Below are positions 1 to 7,923 of a stretch of DNA of 64,000 nucleotides, piece by piece (position 1 is the stretch's first letter; each line of letters opens with the position of its first letter). Location of the stretch: contig NZ_JAPENW010000001.1 of the NCBI RefSeq assembly GCF_026341855.1, positions 5,509,001-5,573,000 of the forward strand. The letters are read 5' to 3'. Source of the DNA: Streptomyces sp. NBC_00568 (GTDB lineage: Bacteria > Actinomycetota > Actinomycetes > Streptomycetales > Streptomycetaceae). The position numbers and the translations under genes are program-made. The notes beneath the pieces are model-generated. The model was not told the DNA's origin, searched no databases, and saw only the letters and a list, made by a program, of their open reading frames with translations.

Positions 1-288
1 GATCCCCGGCACATCCTGTCCGTGGCCGACGGGGTGGTCGTGCCGTGCACCGCGGGCGCCGGACCGCTGACCCCGTTCGCGGAGGCGGTGGAGGCGGGCG
101 CGCGGGGGCGGGTCCTGGCCGCCAACTTCACCGTGGTGTCGGGGATGGGGGGCCGTCCGGAGACCCTGGCGGCGGACGTGGCGCACGCGGTCGGGCTGGG
201 GGCGACGGAACTGCGGCTGTATCACGCCGGGTTGGCCTCGGAGCGGGACCTGGAGACGGTCCGGGAGGTGCTGGTGCGGCTCGGCTAG
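1..288 (+). CDS. C-terminal fragment of an unrecognised protein (5' end outside window)
   Basis: The reading frame is open from base 1 and ends at TAG 286-288, so at least 95 codons of a longer gene are present. The fragment has alternating hydrophobic strands and helices (VVVP, VLAANFTVVSGM, ELRLYHAGLA) that look like the last strands of a TIM-barrel or similar alpha/beta fold. No catalytic motif was recognised and no function is proposed. Codon use matches the neighbours, with strong G/C in third positions. A GTG at 22 could be read as a start, but the open frame upstream of it makes truncation by the window edge more likely. Confidence 0.55.
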   Translation, partial: DPRHILSVADGVVVPCTAGAGPLTPFAEAVEAGARGRVLAANFTVVSGMGGRPETLAADVAHAVGLGATELRLYHAGLASERDLETVREVLVRLG

Positions 289-307
289 CGGAGATTCCGC
301 CGCGCCC

Positions 308-1591
308 TCAGTCCGCCGCCGGGGCAGGGGCGGCCCGGAGCAGCGGGCCCAGGGTCACCAGCCGGATCAGGCCCAGCGCGGGGAGCAGGACGCGGTGGTC
401 GACGAGTTCGACCAGGCCCGCCCCGAGGGCCAGGCCGATGGCGTTCGGGGCGTACAGAAGCGTGTTCGCGGTGGCGGAGACGCGGCCCAGAAGGTGGGCC
501 GGTGTCTCCCGCTGGACCGCGGTGAACACGGCGATGAGCGGGCAGGGCAGCCCGACCCCCACGGCCGCGCCGGCCGCGAGGGCCACCGCGTCGTCCGGAA
601 CGGCCCGGAGGACGACCGCGACGGCGGTGAGGGCGATCCCGCAGACGGCGAAGCGCTGTTCCCCCAGCCGTCGCAGCAGCGTCCCGGACATCAGCCCGAC
701 GGCGACCGAACCGGCGCCCTGCGCGACGTACAGGACGCCGGCGTACGTGGGGGAGTGGCCGAGCCCCTCGGCCACGGCGTAGACCGTCGCGCCGTTGATC
801 CCCGCGAGGAGCATGGTCGTACCGCCGGCGAGGACCAGGACCCGGAGCCGGGGGTTCCGCCGGAGGTGGCGGACGCCTTCCGCGGTGCGGGTGCGCAGGC
901 TCCCGGCGTCCGGGCGGCTTCGGCGGCGGCAGCCGCGGGCACGGCCTTCCGCTCGCCGCGCGCCACCACGCGGCCGTTCGCCGCCCAGGACGGCGGACGT
1001 CCGGACCGGCGGGGTCTCGCGGACTCTCAGCAGTGCGTACACCCCCGCCGCCAGCGCGAAGGTCACCGCGTCCAGGAGCGCCACCCGCGCGCCGCCGTAT
1101 GCGGCGTAGAGACCCGCCCCGGCGAGCGGGGCCACCAGTTTCATGCCCTCGTTGGCCGTCATGCGCAGGCCGTTGAGGTCGCCGAGGAGACGCTCGTCGA
1201 TCGCGCCGGCCAGCAGCGCGGACTCGGCGGCGTCCTGGACCACCTCCGCCGTGCCGTAGACCAGGAGCACCGCGAACAGGATCCACAGGCGGCCCTGCCC
1301 GTCCACGGTGAACAGGACGGGCAGGAGCGCGGCCAGGACCAGATTCGTCCCGATGAGCAGGGGGCGGCGGCGGGTCCGGTCGGCGAGGGTGCCCAGGGCG
1401 GGGCCGATCAGCGTGGGGGCCCAGAGGGCGAAGACGCAGAGCGCCGCCAGACCGTCCGAGCCCGTCAGATCCTTGACCCAGATGCCTGAGACCAGCCACA
1501 TCGCCGACGTCCCGAAGCCGGAGACGACCACTCCGGTCAGATACAGACCGGCGGTGCGATCGCCCAGAACCCGCGTCACTGTCCATGTCAT
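308..1591 (-). CDS. MFS transporter (MFS_3/EntS-type exporter)
   Basis: About 427 residues with roughly twelve hydrophobic segments, as expected for a major facilitator family exporter in the cytoplasmic membrane. The loop GTLADRTRRRPLL between helices 2 and 3 matches MFS motif A (GxLaDrxGrrxxL). The segment with AEVVQDAAESALL and ANEGMKLVAPLAG resembles the MFS_3 group that includes EntS and macrolide-efflux-like proteins, so export of a small molecule is likely; the substrate is unknown. ATG 1591 is chosen because upstream codons are Arg/Pro-rich and unlike a signal or helix; the Shine-Dalgarno site is poor. The central cytoplasmic loop (about residues 200-240) is unusually Arg/Gly-rich but the frame stays open. 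Confidence 0.8.
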   Translation of the reverse strand: MTWTVTRVLGDRTAGLYLTGVVVSGFGTSAMWLVSGIWVKDLTGSDGLAALCVFALWAPTLIGPALGTLADRTRRRPLLIGTNLVLAALLPVLFTVDGQGRLWILFAVLLVYGTAEVVQDAAESALLAGAIDERLLGDLNGLRMTANEGMKLVAPLAGAGLYAAYGGARVALLDAVTFALAAGVYALLRVRETPPVRTSAVLGGERPRGGARRAEGRARGCRRRSRPDAGSLRTRTAEGVRHLRRNPRLRVLVLAGGTTMLLAGINGATVYAVAEGLGHSPTYAGVLYVAQGAGSVAVGLMSGTLLRRLGEQRFAVCGIALTAVAVVLRAVPDDAVALAAGAAVGVGLPCPLIAVFTAVQRETPAHLLGRVSATANTLLYAPNAIGLALGAGLVELVDHRVLLPALGLIRLVTLGPLLRAAPAPAAD

Positions 1592-1875
1592 GGCAGGTGA
1601 TCGTGGTTCTAAGGCGGGCCCGAGGGGATCGGGCAACCGCCTTAGACACGGGCGCCGCCGGGGGCCGCCGGCGGACGACGGCTCAGCCGCTCGCCCCACG
1701 GACCGGGGTGTCGCCGGGGCCCGGCGCGGGGCGCCGGGCCGCCGGTCAGCCGCTGAGTTCGCTCGGCCGGTCAGCCGCTGAATCCGCTCTGCTGGTCAGC
1801 CGCCGTGCCCGCTCGGCCGGCCCCGGTCCCGGCAGCCCGCACCTCCGCGATCCTGCGGGCCCCGCCCGGGGCTTC
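1592..1875. other. 284-bp intergenic region with no gene
   Basis: Lies between the MFS gene and the serine hydrolase gene, both on the minus strand. No convincing coding frame was seen. Its only clear structure is the 25-bp tandem repeat at 1744-1818. Confidence 0.6.
1744..1818. repeat. Three tandem copies of a 25-bp unit
   Basis: Units begin at 1744, 1769 and 1794, an exact 25-bp period. Each opens with GGTCAGCCGC; the first two share GGTCAGCCGCTGA. Later positions diverge (about 70-85 percent identity by eye). The array sits between two minus-strand genes and may be a decayed minisatellite or protein-binding array. Confidence 0.7.
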
Positions 1876-3051
1876 TCAGTCCTTCAGCAGCGCGCAGACG
1901 AAGTTCTCCTCGACCTTGCGCAGCTTCTTGAGCAGTTCCGGCTTGCCCGCCTCGTTCACCTGGGTGGTGAGCGAGAAGGTCAGTGACCGTCGGCCGTCCG
2001 GGGTGGCGGCGATCAGCTGGGTGTAGCCGGGGAAGTTGCCGGTGTGGCCGAGGACCACTCCGCAGCGGGTGGAGTAGCGGAAGATCGCCGCTCCCGCCTT
2101 GTTCTTGCCGGGTCCCGCCGGTTCCGAGGCCCCGTCGATCCAGCGGCGCTGCTCGCGCAGGGTGGCCTTGGAGATCAGGGCGCCGCCCGCGTAGCCGCGG
2201 ATGAAGCGGGTCAGGTCCGCCGGAGTCGAGACGATCCCGCCCGACGCCCACACGCCCGACGCGCTGAGCACCTCGCTGACGTCCTCCGGGGGGTTCGGCG
2301 GCTGGACGTCGTAGCCGTGCATGTACGGCTCGGGCAGCTCGTAGCCCTGCGGAAGGCTCGTGTCGCGCAGGCCGAGCGGCCGGTAGACGAGCCCGCGCAG
2401 CAGCTGCTCGTAGCGCTTGCCGGTCGCGGCCTCGGCCATCAGCGCGACGGCGATGTTGTCGGAGTTCGAGTACAAGTACCGCGAGCCCGGCCGGAACAGC
2501 AGCGGCTCGTCGGCCACGTAGTCGAGCAGCCGGCGCGAGTCGAAGTGGTGACGCGGATCGGCGTTGAGGATCTCGAGGAACTCGGGACTCCTCGTGTAGT
2601 CGGGCAGCCCGCTGGTGTGGTTCAGCAGCTGGCGCAGCGTCACGGCGTGCCACTGCCGCGGCAGGGACGGCAGCCGGCGGCCGATGGTGTCGTCGAGGGA
2701 GAGCGCGCCCCGGTCCACCAGGCCCAGCGCCACGGCGCCGCTGAACGCCTTCGCGGTACTGGCGATCCGGGTGTGGTCGTCCGGCCGGATCGGACGTCCG
2801 CTCTCGAGGTCGGCGACTCCGGCGCGCAGGACGCGCGACACGCCCTCCCGGCGCAGGACGGCGATGACACCGGGCGGGCCACCCGGGCTGCGCACCAGCT
2901 CCTCGAGCTGTTCGCGCAGCGCGCGGTCCTGGTCGCGGCCGGCGGAGCCGGCGTCGGCGTCGGCCGGTGCGGACACGATGCCGGTCAGACAGGCGGCGGC
3001 CAGCAGCGCGCTGAGCGGCAGACGCAGCCGGGGGCGGCGGGGCAGTTGCAT
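1876..3051 (-). CDS. Secreted serine hydrolase, class C beta-lactamase / DD-carboxypeptidase family
   Basis: 391 residues. An N-terminal signal peptide (Arg-rich start, hydrophobic LSALLAAACLTGIVSA, residues about 12-28) directs export. The penicillin-binding catalytic set is present: Ser-x-x-Lys as STAK at 98-101, Tyr-x-Asn as YSN at 194-196 and HTG at 336-338 in place of KTG. HTG is typical of the class C beta-lactamase-like family that includes the Streptomyces R61 DD-peptidase and esterase EstB. It probably acts on peptidoglycan peptides or an ester outside the membrane; true beta-lactamase activity cannot be read from sequence. ATG 3051 has GGGAG seven to eight bases upstream. It is divergent from the next gene. 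Confidence 0.85.
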   Translation of the reverse strand: MQLPRRPRLRLPLSALLAAACLTGIVSAPADADAGSAGRDQDRALREQLEELVRSPGGPPGVIAVLRREGVSRVLRAGVADLESGRPIRPDDHTRIASTAKAFSGAVALGLVDRGALSLDDTIGRRLPSLPRQWHAVTLRQLLNHTSGLPDYTRSPEFLEILNADPRHHFDSRRLLDYVADEPLLFRPGSRYLYSNSDNIAVALMAEAATGKRYEQLLRGLVYRPLGLRDTSLPQGYELPEPYMHGYDVQPPNPPEDVSEVLSASGVWASGGIVSTPADLTRFIRGYAGGALISKATLREQRRWIDGASEPAGPGKNKAGAAIFRYSTRCGVVLGHTGNFPGYTQLIAATPDGRRSLTFSLTTQVNEAGKPELLKKLRKVEENFVCALLKD

Positions 3052-3265
3052 GGGGTTCTCCCGAGTCGGACGGTGGCCGGGGCACGCCCAGCTTCGGGCC
3101 CGGGCGATCCACCCGCCTGCGCCGCTGCTGCATACGGAGGAGCGGGCCGCCCGGTGTTGGGCCGTCCGGCTGTCCTGGTGCGCGGGCCCCGGTTCGGGGA
3201 ACCGATGAGTTTCGGGTGCGGGCGCGGTCTACCCCGCAGTGGACTCGAGTTCTGAGGAGAATCCG

Positions 3266-3853
3266 ATGACCGGCCAGACTTTCGACCTCGGGCCGCAGGC
3301 CCTGATCGTGGCGCGCCTCGCGGACGCGGTCAGGGACGACCGGCTCGACGGCGCGACCCCGTGTCCGGACTACGCGGTGCGCAACATCCTGGGGCACCTG
3401 GCCGGACTGTCCGTCGCCTTCCGCGACGCCGCGCGCAAGGACCTGGGCGCGACGACCGACACGAGCCCGGACTCCGCCGTCCCCGACCTCGGGCCCGGCT
3501 GGCGCGAGGCCCTGCCGAAGGCGCTCGACGAACTCGGCGACGCCTGGCGTGACCCGGCCGCCTGGACCGGGATGACCCGGGCGGGCGGAGTGACGCTGCC
3601 GGGCGCGGTCGCGGCGGCCGTGGCCGCCGACGAGCTGGTGGTGCACGGCTGGGACCTCGCGCGGGCCACCGGCCAGGGGTACGAGCCCGACGCGGTCGCC
3701 CTCCAGGCCTCGTACGAGTTCCTCAGCGCCGCGGCCGAGGACCCGACCCGGGGCGGCGGCATCTTCGGCCCCGTCGTCCCGGTGCCCGACCAGGCGCCCC
3801 TCCTCGACCGCGTGATCGGCCTCAGCGGCCGCGACCCCGGCTGGAAGCCGTAG
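3266..3853 (+). CDS. TIGR03086-family metal-binding protein (DinB / mycothiol maleylpyruvate isomerase-like)
   Basis: 195 residues. The N-terminal pattern CPDYAVRNILGHLAG and the later VVHGWDLARATGQ are the hallmarks of the actinobacterial TIGR03086 family in the DinB/MDMPI superfamily. These four-helix proteins bind a divalent metal through His residues and often use mycothiol; the exact reaction of this group is not established. ATG 3266 is preferred over in-frame 3239 because GAGGAGA lies at 3254-3260 with normal spacing. The gene is divergent from the serine hydrolase. Confidence 0.8.
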   Translation: MTGQTFDLGPQALIVARLADAVRDDRLDGATPCPDYAVRNILGHLAGLSVAFRDAARKDLGATTDTSPDSAVPDLGPGWREALPKALDELGDAWRDPAAWTGMTRAGGVTLPGAVAAAVAADELVVHGWDLARATGQGYEPDAVALQASYEFLSAAAEDPTRGGGIFGPVVPVPDQAPLLDRVIGLSGRDPGWKP

Positions 3854-4313
3854 CGGGGACAGCGGGAGGCGGAGCGCCGTGAGGCGCCTTCGCCGCATTG
3901 CGGAAGCACATGGATCCGGCGCCTCTGGAAGCGCCCTGGATCTCCCGTCCCCACGCGGACCGGCCGCGCCGGCCTCCTGCCCGTGCTGTACGGGTCCGGG
4001 CGCACGACGGCCCGGCTCCCGGGTCGGTGATCTCCGAGTCGGGACTCGTGCCGGCGTGCGTCCGTACCGAGGTGGTACGGGCCGCTCGCCGGACGCGCCG
4101 CGCGGCGCGCGCGTGCTCCGGGGGCGTGCGCCCTGCCCCGCCCTCGTCGAGCGCGCCATCGGCGCAGGCCCGTTCCCCTGAGGGACCCGACCCGGCCTCC
4201 GTCGCGAAAGCGAACCCCGGCGCACTGTGCTCCCGAGGCCGGGGGCAGGGCCCGCTGTCACGCGCGGGCCGGCACGCCGTGGCACGTCACGTGAACTTCC
4301 TTTGTCGGAAGCG
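3854..4313. other. Intergenic region without a supported gene
   Basis: About 460 bases upstream of the GntR promoter. Several frames are open because of high GC, but none has a ribosome-binding site plus family-like sequence, and all are rich in Arg/Pro/Gly as expected of chance frames. No tRNA or strong hairpin was noticed. Confidence 0.55.
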
Positions 4314-4342
4314 TTGACGAAACACGGTCACGCTCCTACCTT
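4314..4342 (+). promoter_or_regulatory. Candidate promoter of the GntR-dehydratase operon
   Basis: TTGACG at 4314-4319 and TACCTT at 4337-4342 are separated by 17 bases, a good match to a housekeeping (HrdB-type) promoter. It would give a leader of about 110 bases before ATG 4459. Read by eye only. Confidence 0.5.
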
Positions 4343-4351
4343 CAACGCGTC

Positions 4352-4372
4352 GTACTTCGTACGTCATATATG
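4352..4372. promoter_or_regulatory. Palindromes just downstream of the GntR promoter (candidate operator)
   Basis: GTAC-TTC-GTAC (4352-4362) is followed at once by the perfect palindrome CATATATG (4365-4372). The position straddling the predicted start of transcription suits autorepression by the adjacent GntR/FCD protein. No consensus match is claimed. Confidence 0.4.
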
Positions 4373-4458
4373 AGACGCGATATGCGAGATCCGGGATCGA
4401 TGTCCGCGATTCGATGCCCGGCTCCCGTGATCCGAGACGTGAGACCAGAGAGGCGCGC

Positions 4459-5115
4459 ATGACCTCTGTGCCCACCCCGATTCCGTCCCGCACGCAATTC
4501 GTGCTGGAGGGGATCAAACACCGCATCCTCACCGGGCAGTTGACCCCAGGGCAGGCCCTGGTCGAGACCGACCTCGCCGCACAGTTCGGAGTGTCGAAGA
4601 CACCCGTGCGCGAGGCGCTCAAGACCCTGGCCGGCACCGGGCTCGTCGTGATGAACCAGTACAAGGGCGTCACGGTGCGCATGGTGGACGCGGACATGGC
4701 GCGCGAGGTGTACGACGTGCGACTGCTCCTCGAACCCGAGGCGCTGCGCCGGGCGGTGCGCCGCGGAGCCTCCCTCGACGCCGCCCGTGACGCGCTCACC
4801 CGTGCCGACGACGCCGCCGACACCGCCGAACGATCCCTGGCCAACCGGGAGTTCCACCGCGCCCTGTACGTGCCCTGCGGCAACCCGCTGCTCGCCCGGA
4901 TGCTCGACGAGGTGCGCGACCAGGCCGCCCTCGTCTCGGCGGTCGCCTGGGCCGCTGATCCCTCCTGGGAGCGGGAGGCGAGCGAGCACCGGGAGATCGT
5001 GCGGCTCGCCCTCGCCGGCGACGCCGACGGCGCGGCGGCGGCACTGCACGCGCACATCGCGTCGTTCGTGCGACGGGCCTTCCCCCAGGGCCAGGAAGAG
5101 GGCGGACAGGAATGA
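4459..5115 (+). CDS. GntR-family transcriptional regulator, FCD subfamily
   Basis: 218 residues. Residues about 10-72 form the winged helix-turn-helix (VLEGIKHRILTGQLTPGQ, then DLAAQFGVSKTPVREALKTL with the recognition helix SKTPVREAL). Residues about 80-205 are the all-helical FCD ligand domain, with acidic and His residues such as REFHRAL and the HREI segment that in this family bind a metal and a small organic acid. It overlaps the next gene by four bases (ATGA), so it very likely controls the sugar-acid enzymes that follow, with a sugar acid or keto-acid as inducer (inference). ATG 4459 follows AGAGAGG; the upstream in-frame ATG 4414 lacks a good site. Confidence 0.88.
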   Translation: MTSVPTPIPSRTQFVLEGIKHRILTGQLTPGQALVETDLAAQFGVSKTPVREALKTLAGTGLVVMNQYKGVTVRMVDADMAREVYDVRLLLEPEALRRAVRRGASLDAARDALTRADDAADTAERSLANREFHRALYVPCGNPLLARMLDEVRDQAALVSAVAWAADPSWEREASEHREIVRLALAGDADGAAAALHAHIASFVRRAFPQGQEEGGQE

Positions 5116-6020
5116 CAGCGACCTTCGAGACCCAGCGGGCGGCTCTCGCCGAGGTCGTGGCGATCCCGGTGACCCCGTTCGCCGAGGACGGCACGATCGA
5201 CCGGGACACCCACCGGGCCCTGCTGCGCCGGCTGATCGACGGCGGCGTCCGCACCCTCACCCCCAACGGCAACACCGGCGAGTTCTACGCCCTCACCCCC
5301 GAAGAGCGGCAGCTCGTCACCGAGTTGACCGTCGAGGAGGCCGGCGACCGGGCGGTCGTCCTCGTCGGCGTCGGGCACGACGTGCCGACCGCGGTGGCCT
5401 CGGCGCGGCACGCCCGCGCGCTCGGCGCACCGATGGTGATGGTCCATCAGCCCGTGCATCCCTACGTCTCGGAGAGCGGGTGGGTCGACTACCACCGGGC
5501 CATCGCCGAGTCCGTGCCGGAGCTCGGCGTCGTGCCGTACATCCGCAACCCGGTGCTCGCGGGCTCGCGGCTCGCCGAACTCGCGGACGCCTGCCCGAAC
5601 GTCATCGGCGTGAAGTACGCCGTTCCCGACGCGGCGCGCTTCGCGTCCTTCGCCCGGGACGCCGGGCTCGAACGGTTCGTCTGGGTGGCCGGACTCGCCG
5701 AGCCGTACGCTCCGTCGTACTTCTCGGCCGGCGCCACCGGCTTCACCTCGGGCCTGGTGAACGTCGCTCCGGCCGTCTCGCTGAACATGATCGAGGCGCT
5801 CCGGTCCGGCGACTACCCGGCCGCGATGAAGGTCTGGGAGCAGATCCGCCGCTTCGAGGAGCTGCGCGGCGCGAACGCCTCCGCGAACAACGTCACCGTG
5901 GTCAAGGAAGCCCTGTCGTCGCTCGGCCTGTGCCGCCGCGACGTCCGCCCGCCGAGCAGGCCGCTGCCCGAGAGCGAGCGCTCCGAGGTCGCCGCGATAG
6001 CCGCCGGATGGTCGCTGTGA
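5112..6020 (+). CDS. Dihydrodipicolinate synthase-family sugar-acid dehydratase or aldolase
   Basis: 302 residues, the standard length for the DHDPS/N-acetylneuraminate lyase TIM-barrel family. The substrate loop is GNTGE at 53-57, a catalytic Tyr is in VPYIRNP (Tyr143), and the Schiff-base Lys is in NVIGVKYA (Lys168). Members of this family in sugar-acid pathways either dehydrate 2-keto-3-deoxy acids (L-KDA dehydratase, KdgD) or cleave them (KDG aldolase). Coupling to an IlvD/Edd-type dehydratase immediately downstream argues for such a role and against lysine synthesis. The exact substrate cannot be settled by reading. It overlaps gntR by four bases and the next gene by 4-13 bases, depending on the start. 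Confidence 0.8.
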   Translation: MTATFETQRAALAEVVAIPVTPFAEDGTIDRDTHRALLRRLIDGGVRTLTPNGNTGEFYALTPEERQLVTELTVEEAGDRAVVLVGVGHDVPTAVASARHARALGAPMVMVHQPVHPYVSESGWVDYHRAIAESVPELGVVPYIRNPVLAGSRLAELADACPNVIGVKYAVPDAARFASFARDAGLERFVWVAGLAEPYAPSYFSAGATGFTSGLVNVAPAVSLNMIEALRSGDYPAAMKVWEQIRRFEELRGANASANNVTVVKEALSSLGLCRRDVRPPSRPLPESERSEVAAIAAGWSL

Positions 6021-7738
6021 AACGGCCCGAGGACCTGAGAAGCCATCAGTGGTACGGCACCGACGGGCTCCGTTCGTTCAGCCACCGGGCCCGGACCCGG
6101 CAGCTCGGCTATCTCCCCGAGGAGCACCTGGGCAAGCCGGTCATCGCGATCCTCAACACCTGGTCCGACATCAACCCGTGCCATGTTCACCTGCGCGACC
6201 GAGCGCAGGCCGTGAAGCGGGGCGTGTGGCAGGCCGGCGGATTCCCGCTCGAATTCCCGGTGTCCACGCTGAGCGAGACCTTCCAGAAGCCGACCCCGAT
6301 GCTCTACCGCAACCTCCTCGCGATGGAGACCGAGGAACTGCTGCGGTCGTACCCGGTGGACGGGGCCGTGCTGATGGGCGGCTGCGACAAGACCACACCC
6401 GCGCTGCTCATGGGGGCCGCCTCCGTCGATCTGCCGACCGTCTTCGTGCCCGCCGGGCCGATGCTCCCGGGCCACTGGCGCAACGAGGTCCTCGGCTCCG
6501 GCACCGACATGTGGAAGTACTGGGACGACAAGCGCGCCGGTCTCATCGGGGACTGCGAGATGACCGAGCTGGAGAGCGGGCTCGCCCGGTCGCCGGGCCA
6601 CTGCATGACGATGGGCACCGCGTCCACGCTGACGGCGGCCGCCGAGGCGCTCGGGGTCACCGTGCCGGGCGCGTCGAGCATCCCCGCCGTCGACTCCGGA
6701 CACGACCGGATGGCAGCCGCGGCCGGGCTCAGGATCGTCGAACTGGTCCACAAGGACCGGACGTTGTCCGACATCCTCACCGCGGAGGCCTTCGCTGACG
6801 CGGTGACGACGGTGCTCGGTCTCGGCGGTTCGACGAACGCCGTGATCCATCTGATCGCCATGGCAGGGCGCGCCGGCGTCACCCTCACGCTCGACGACTT
6901 CGACCGGACCGCCCGGACCGTGCCCGTGCTCGCGAACGTCAGGCCCGGTGGACGGACGTATCTCATGGAGGACTTCCACTTCGCCGGCGGCCTGCCCGGA
7001 TTCCTGTCGCGGATCCCCGATCTGCTGCACCTGGACCGGCCCACGGTGTCCCACGACAGCATGCGCGAGCAGCTGGAGAGCGCCCGGGTGCACGACGACG
7101 ACGTCATCCGCACCCGCGAGAACCCGGTCGCGGCCGAGGGCGGAGTGGCCGTCCTGCGCGGCAACCTCTGTCCCGACGGGGCCGTCATCAAGCACATCTC
7201 CGCCGAACCGCAACTGCTCAAGCACACCGGTCCCGCGGTCGTCTTCGACGACTACCGCACGATGCAGCGGACCATCAACGACCCGTCGCTCGGTATCACC
7301 GCGGACAGCGTCCTCGTGCTGCGGGGCTCCGGCCCCAAGGGCGGGCCGGGTATGCCCGAGTACGGGATGCTGCCCATCCCCGATCACCTGCTGAAGCAGG
7401 GCGTCCGGGACATGGTGCGGATCTCCGACGCCCGGATGAGCGGCACCAGTTACGGCGCGTGCGTGCTGCACGTGGCGCCCGAGTCGTACGTCGGCGGCCC
7501 GCTCGCCCTCGTGCGGAGCGGGGACACGATCACCCTCGACGTCGAGGCACGGTCACTCCAGCTCAACGTGGACGACGCGGAGCTGGAGCGCAGGCGGGCC
7601 GAGTGGACACCGCCGCCCGTCCGGTACGAGCGCGGCTACGGCGCGCTCTACAACGAGCAGATCACCCAGGCCGACACCGGCTGCGACTTCGCGTTCCTGG
7701 CCCGGCCGGGCAAGGTGCCGGACCCGTACGCGGGCTGA
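6008..7738 (+). CDS. IlvD/Edd-family sugar-acid dehydratase (L-arabinonate dehydratase-like)
   Basis: 576 residues. It has the three cysteines of the [2Fe-2S] sugar-acid dehydratases: Cys58 in INPCH, Cys126 in GGCDKTT and Cys199 in SPGHCMTM, with Lys128 as the Mg-binding lysine. Segments such as SDINPCHVHLRD and MLYRNLLAMETEELLRS resemble, from memory, the L-arabinonate/D-xylonate dehydratase branch rather than dihydroxyacid dehydratase. The reaction would be loss of water from a sugar acid to give a 2-keto-3-deoxy acid, the substrate type of the preceding gene product. ATG 6008 is used; GTG 6017, which overlaps the upstream TGA as GTGA and has GGATGG before it, is an equally good start. Confidence 0.85.
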   Translation: MVAVKRPEDLRSHQWYGTDGLRSFSHRARTRQLGYLPEEHLGKPVIAILNTWSDINPCHVHLRDRAQAVKRGVWQAGGFPLEFPVSTLSETFQKPTPMLYRNLLAMETEELLRSYPVDGAVLMGGCDKTTPALLMGAASVDLPTVFVPAGPMLPGHWRNEVLGSGTDMWKYWDDKRAGLIGDCEMTELESGLARSPGHCMTMGTASTLTAAAEALGVTVPGASSIPAVDSGHDRMAAAAGLRIVELVHKDRTLSDILTAEAFADAVTTVLGLGGSTNAVIHLIAMAGRAGVTLTLDDFDRTARTVPVLANVRPGGRTYLMEDFHFAGGLPGFLSRIPDLLHLDRPTVSHDSMREQLESARVHDDDVIRTRENPVAAEGGVAVLRGNLCPDGAVIKHISAEPQLLKHTGPAVVFDDYRTMQRTINDPSLGITADSVLVLRGSGPKGGPGMPEYGMLPIPDHLLKQGVRDMVRISDARMSGTSYGACVLHVAPESYVGGPLALVRSGDTITLDVEARSLQLNVDDAELERRRAEWTPPPVRYERGYGALYNEQITQADTGCDFAFLARPGKVPDPYAG

Positions 7739-7767
7739 ACGACCCACGGCCGAGACCCACTTGGCCG

Positions 7768-7833
7768 GATCGCCCGAACGGTCAGTATTCCGAACCACCA
7801 GATCTCCCGAACGGCCAGACCCCCGAACACCGT
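7768..7833 (+). repeat. Two 33-bp repeats, four CCGAAC boxes at 16-17-bp spacing
   Basis: Units 7768-7800 and 7801-7833 both begin GATCnCCCGAACGG. Inside them CCGAAC occurs at 7774, 7790, 7807 and 7823, spacings of 16, 17 and 16. The array lies 30 bases upstream of the LacI-type palindrome in the leader of the permease operon. It may be a binding array or a decayed coding repeat, since 33 bases is 11 codons and the frame gives a PNGQ-containing repeat. Confidence 0.65.
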
Positions 7834-7862
7834 ACGCGAGGCGCTCGACCTCTGAGCATCGA

Positions 7863-7874
7863 GCAAGCGCTTCC
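7863..7874 (+). promoter_or_regulatory. LacI-type operator candidate upstream of the permease operon
   Basis: GCAAGCGCTTCC, 49 bases before ATG 7924, contains the perfect palindrome AAGCGCTT and differs by one base from the 12-bp palindrome at 13448-13459. CG-centred 12-14-bp palindromes of this kind are typical LacI-family operators. No LacI gene is in the window. Confidence 0.6.
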
Positions 7875-7923
7875 TACGGACCACGCACGTGCTCCACGGC
7901 ACCCGCTAGAACGGAGAACTGTC

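Noticed and set aside
900..1010. Frameshift in the MFS gene, suggested by an Arg/Gly-rich stretch
   Set aside because: The frame is open on both sides, and the stretch falls in the cytoplasmic loop between the two six-helix halves, where such sequence is tolerated.
3898..4317. Possible 139-codon gene before the GntR operon
   Set aside because: No Shine-Dalgarno sequence, Arg/Pro-rich translation, and it runs into the predicted promoter.
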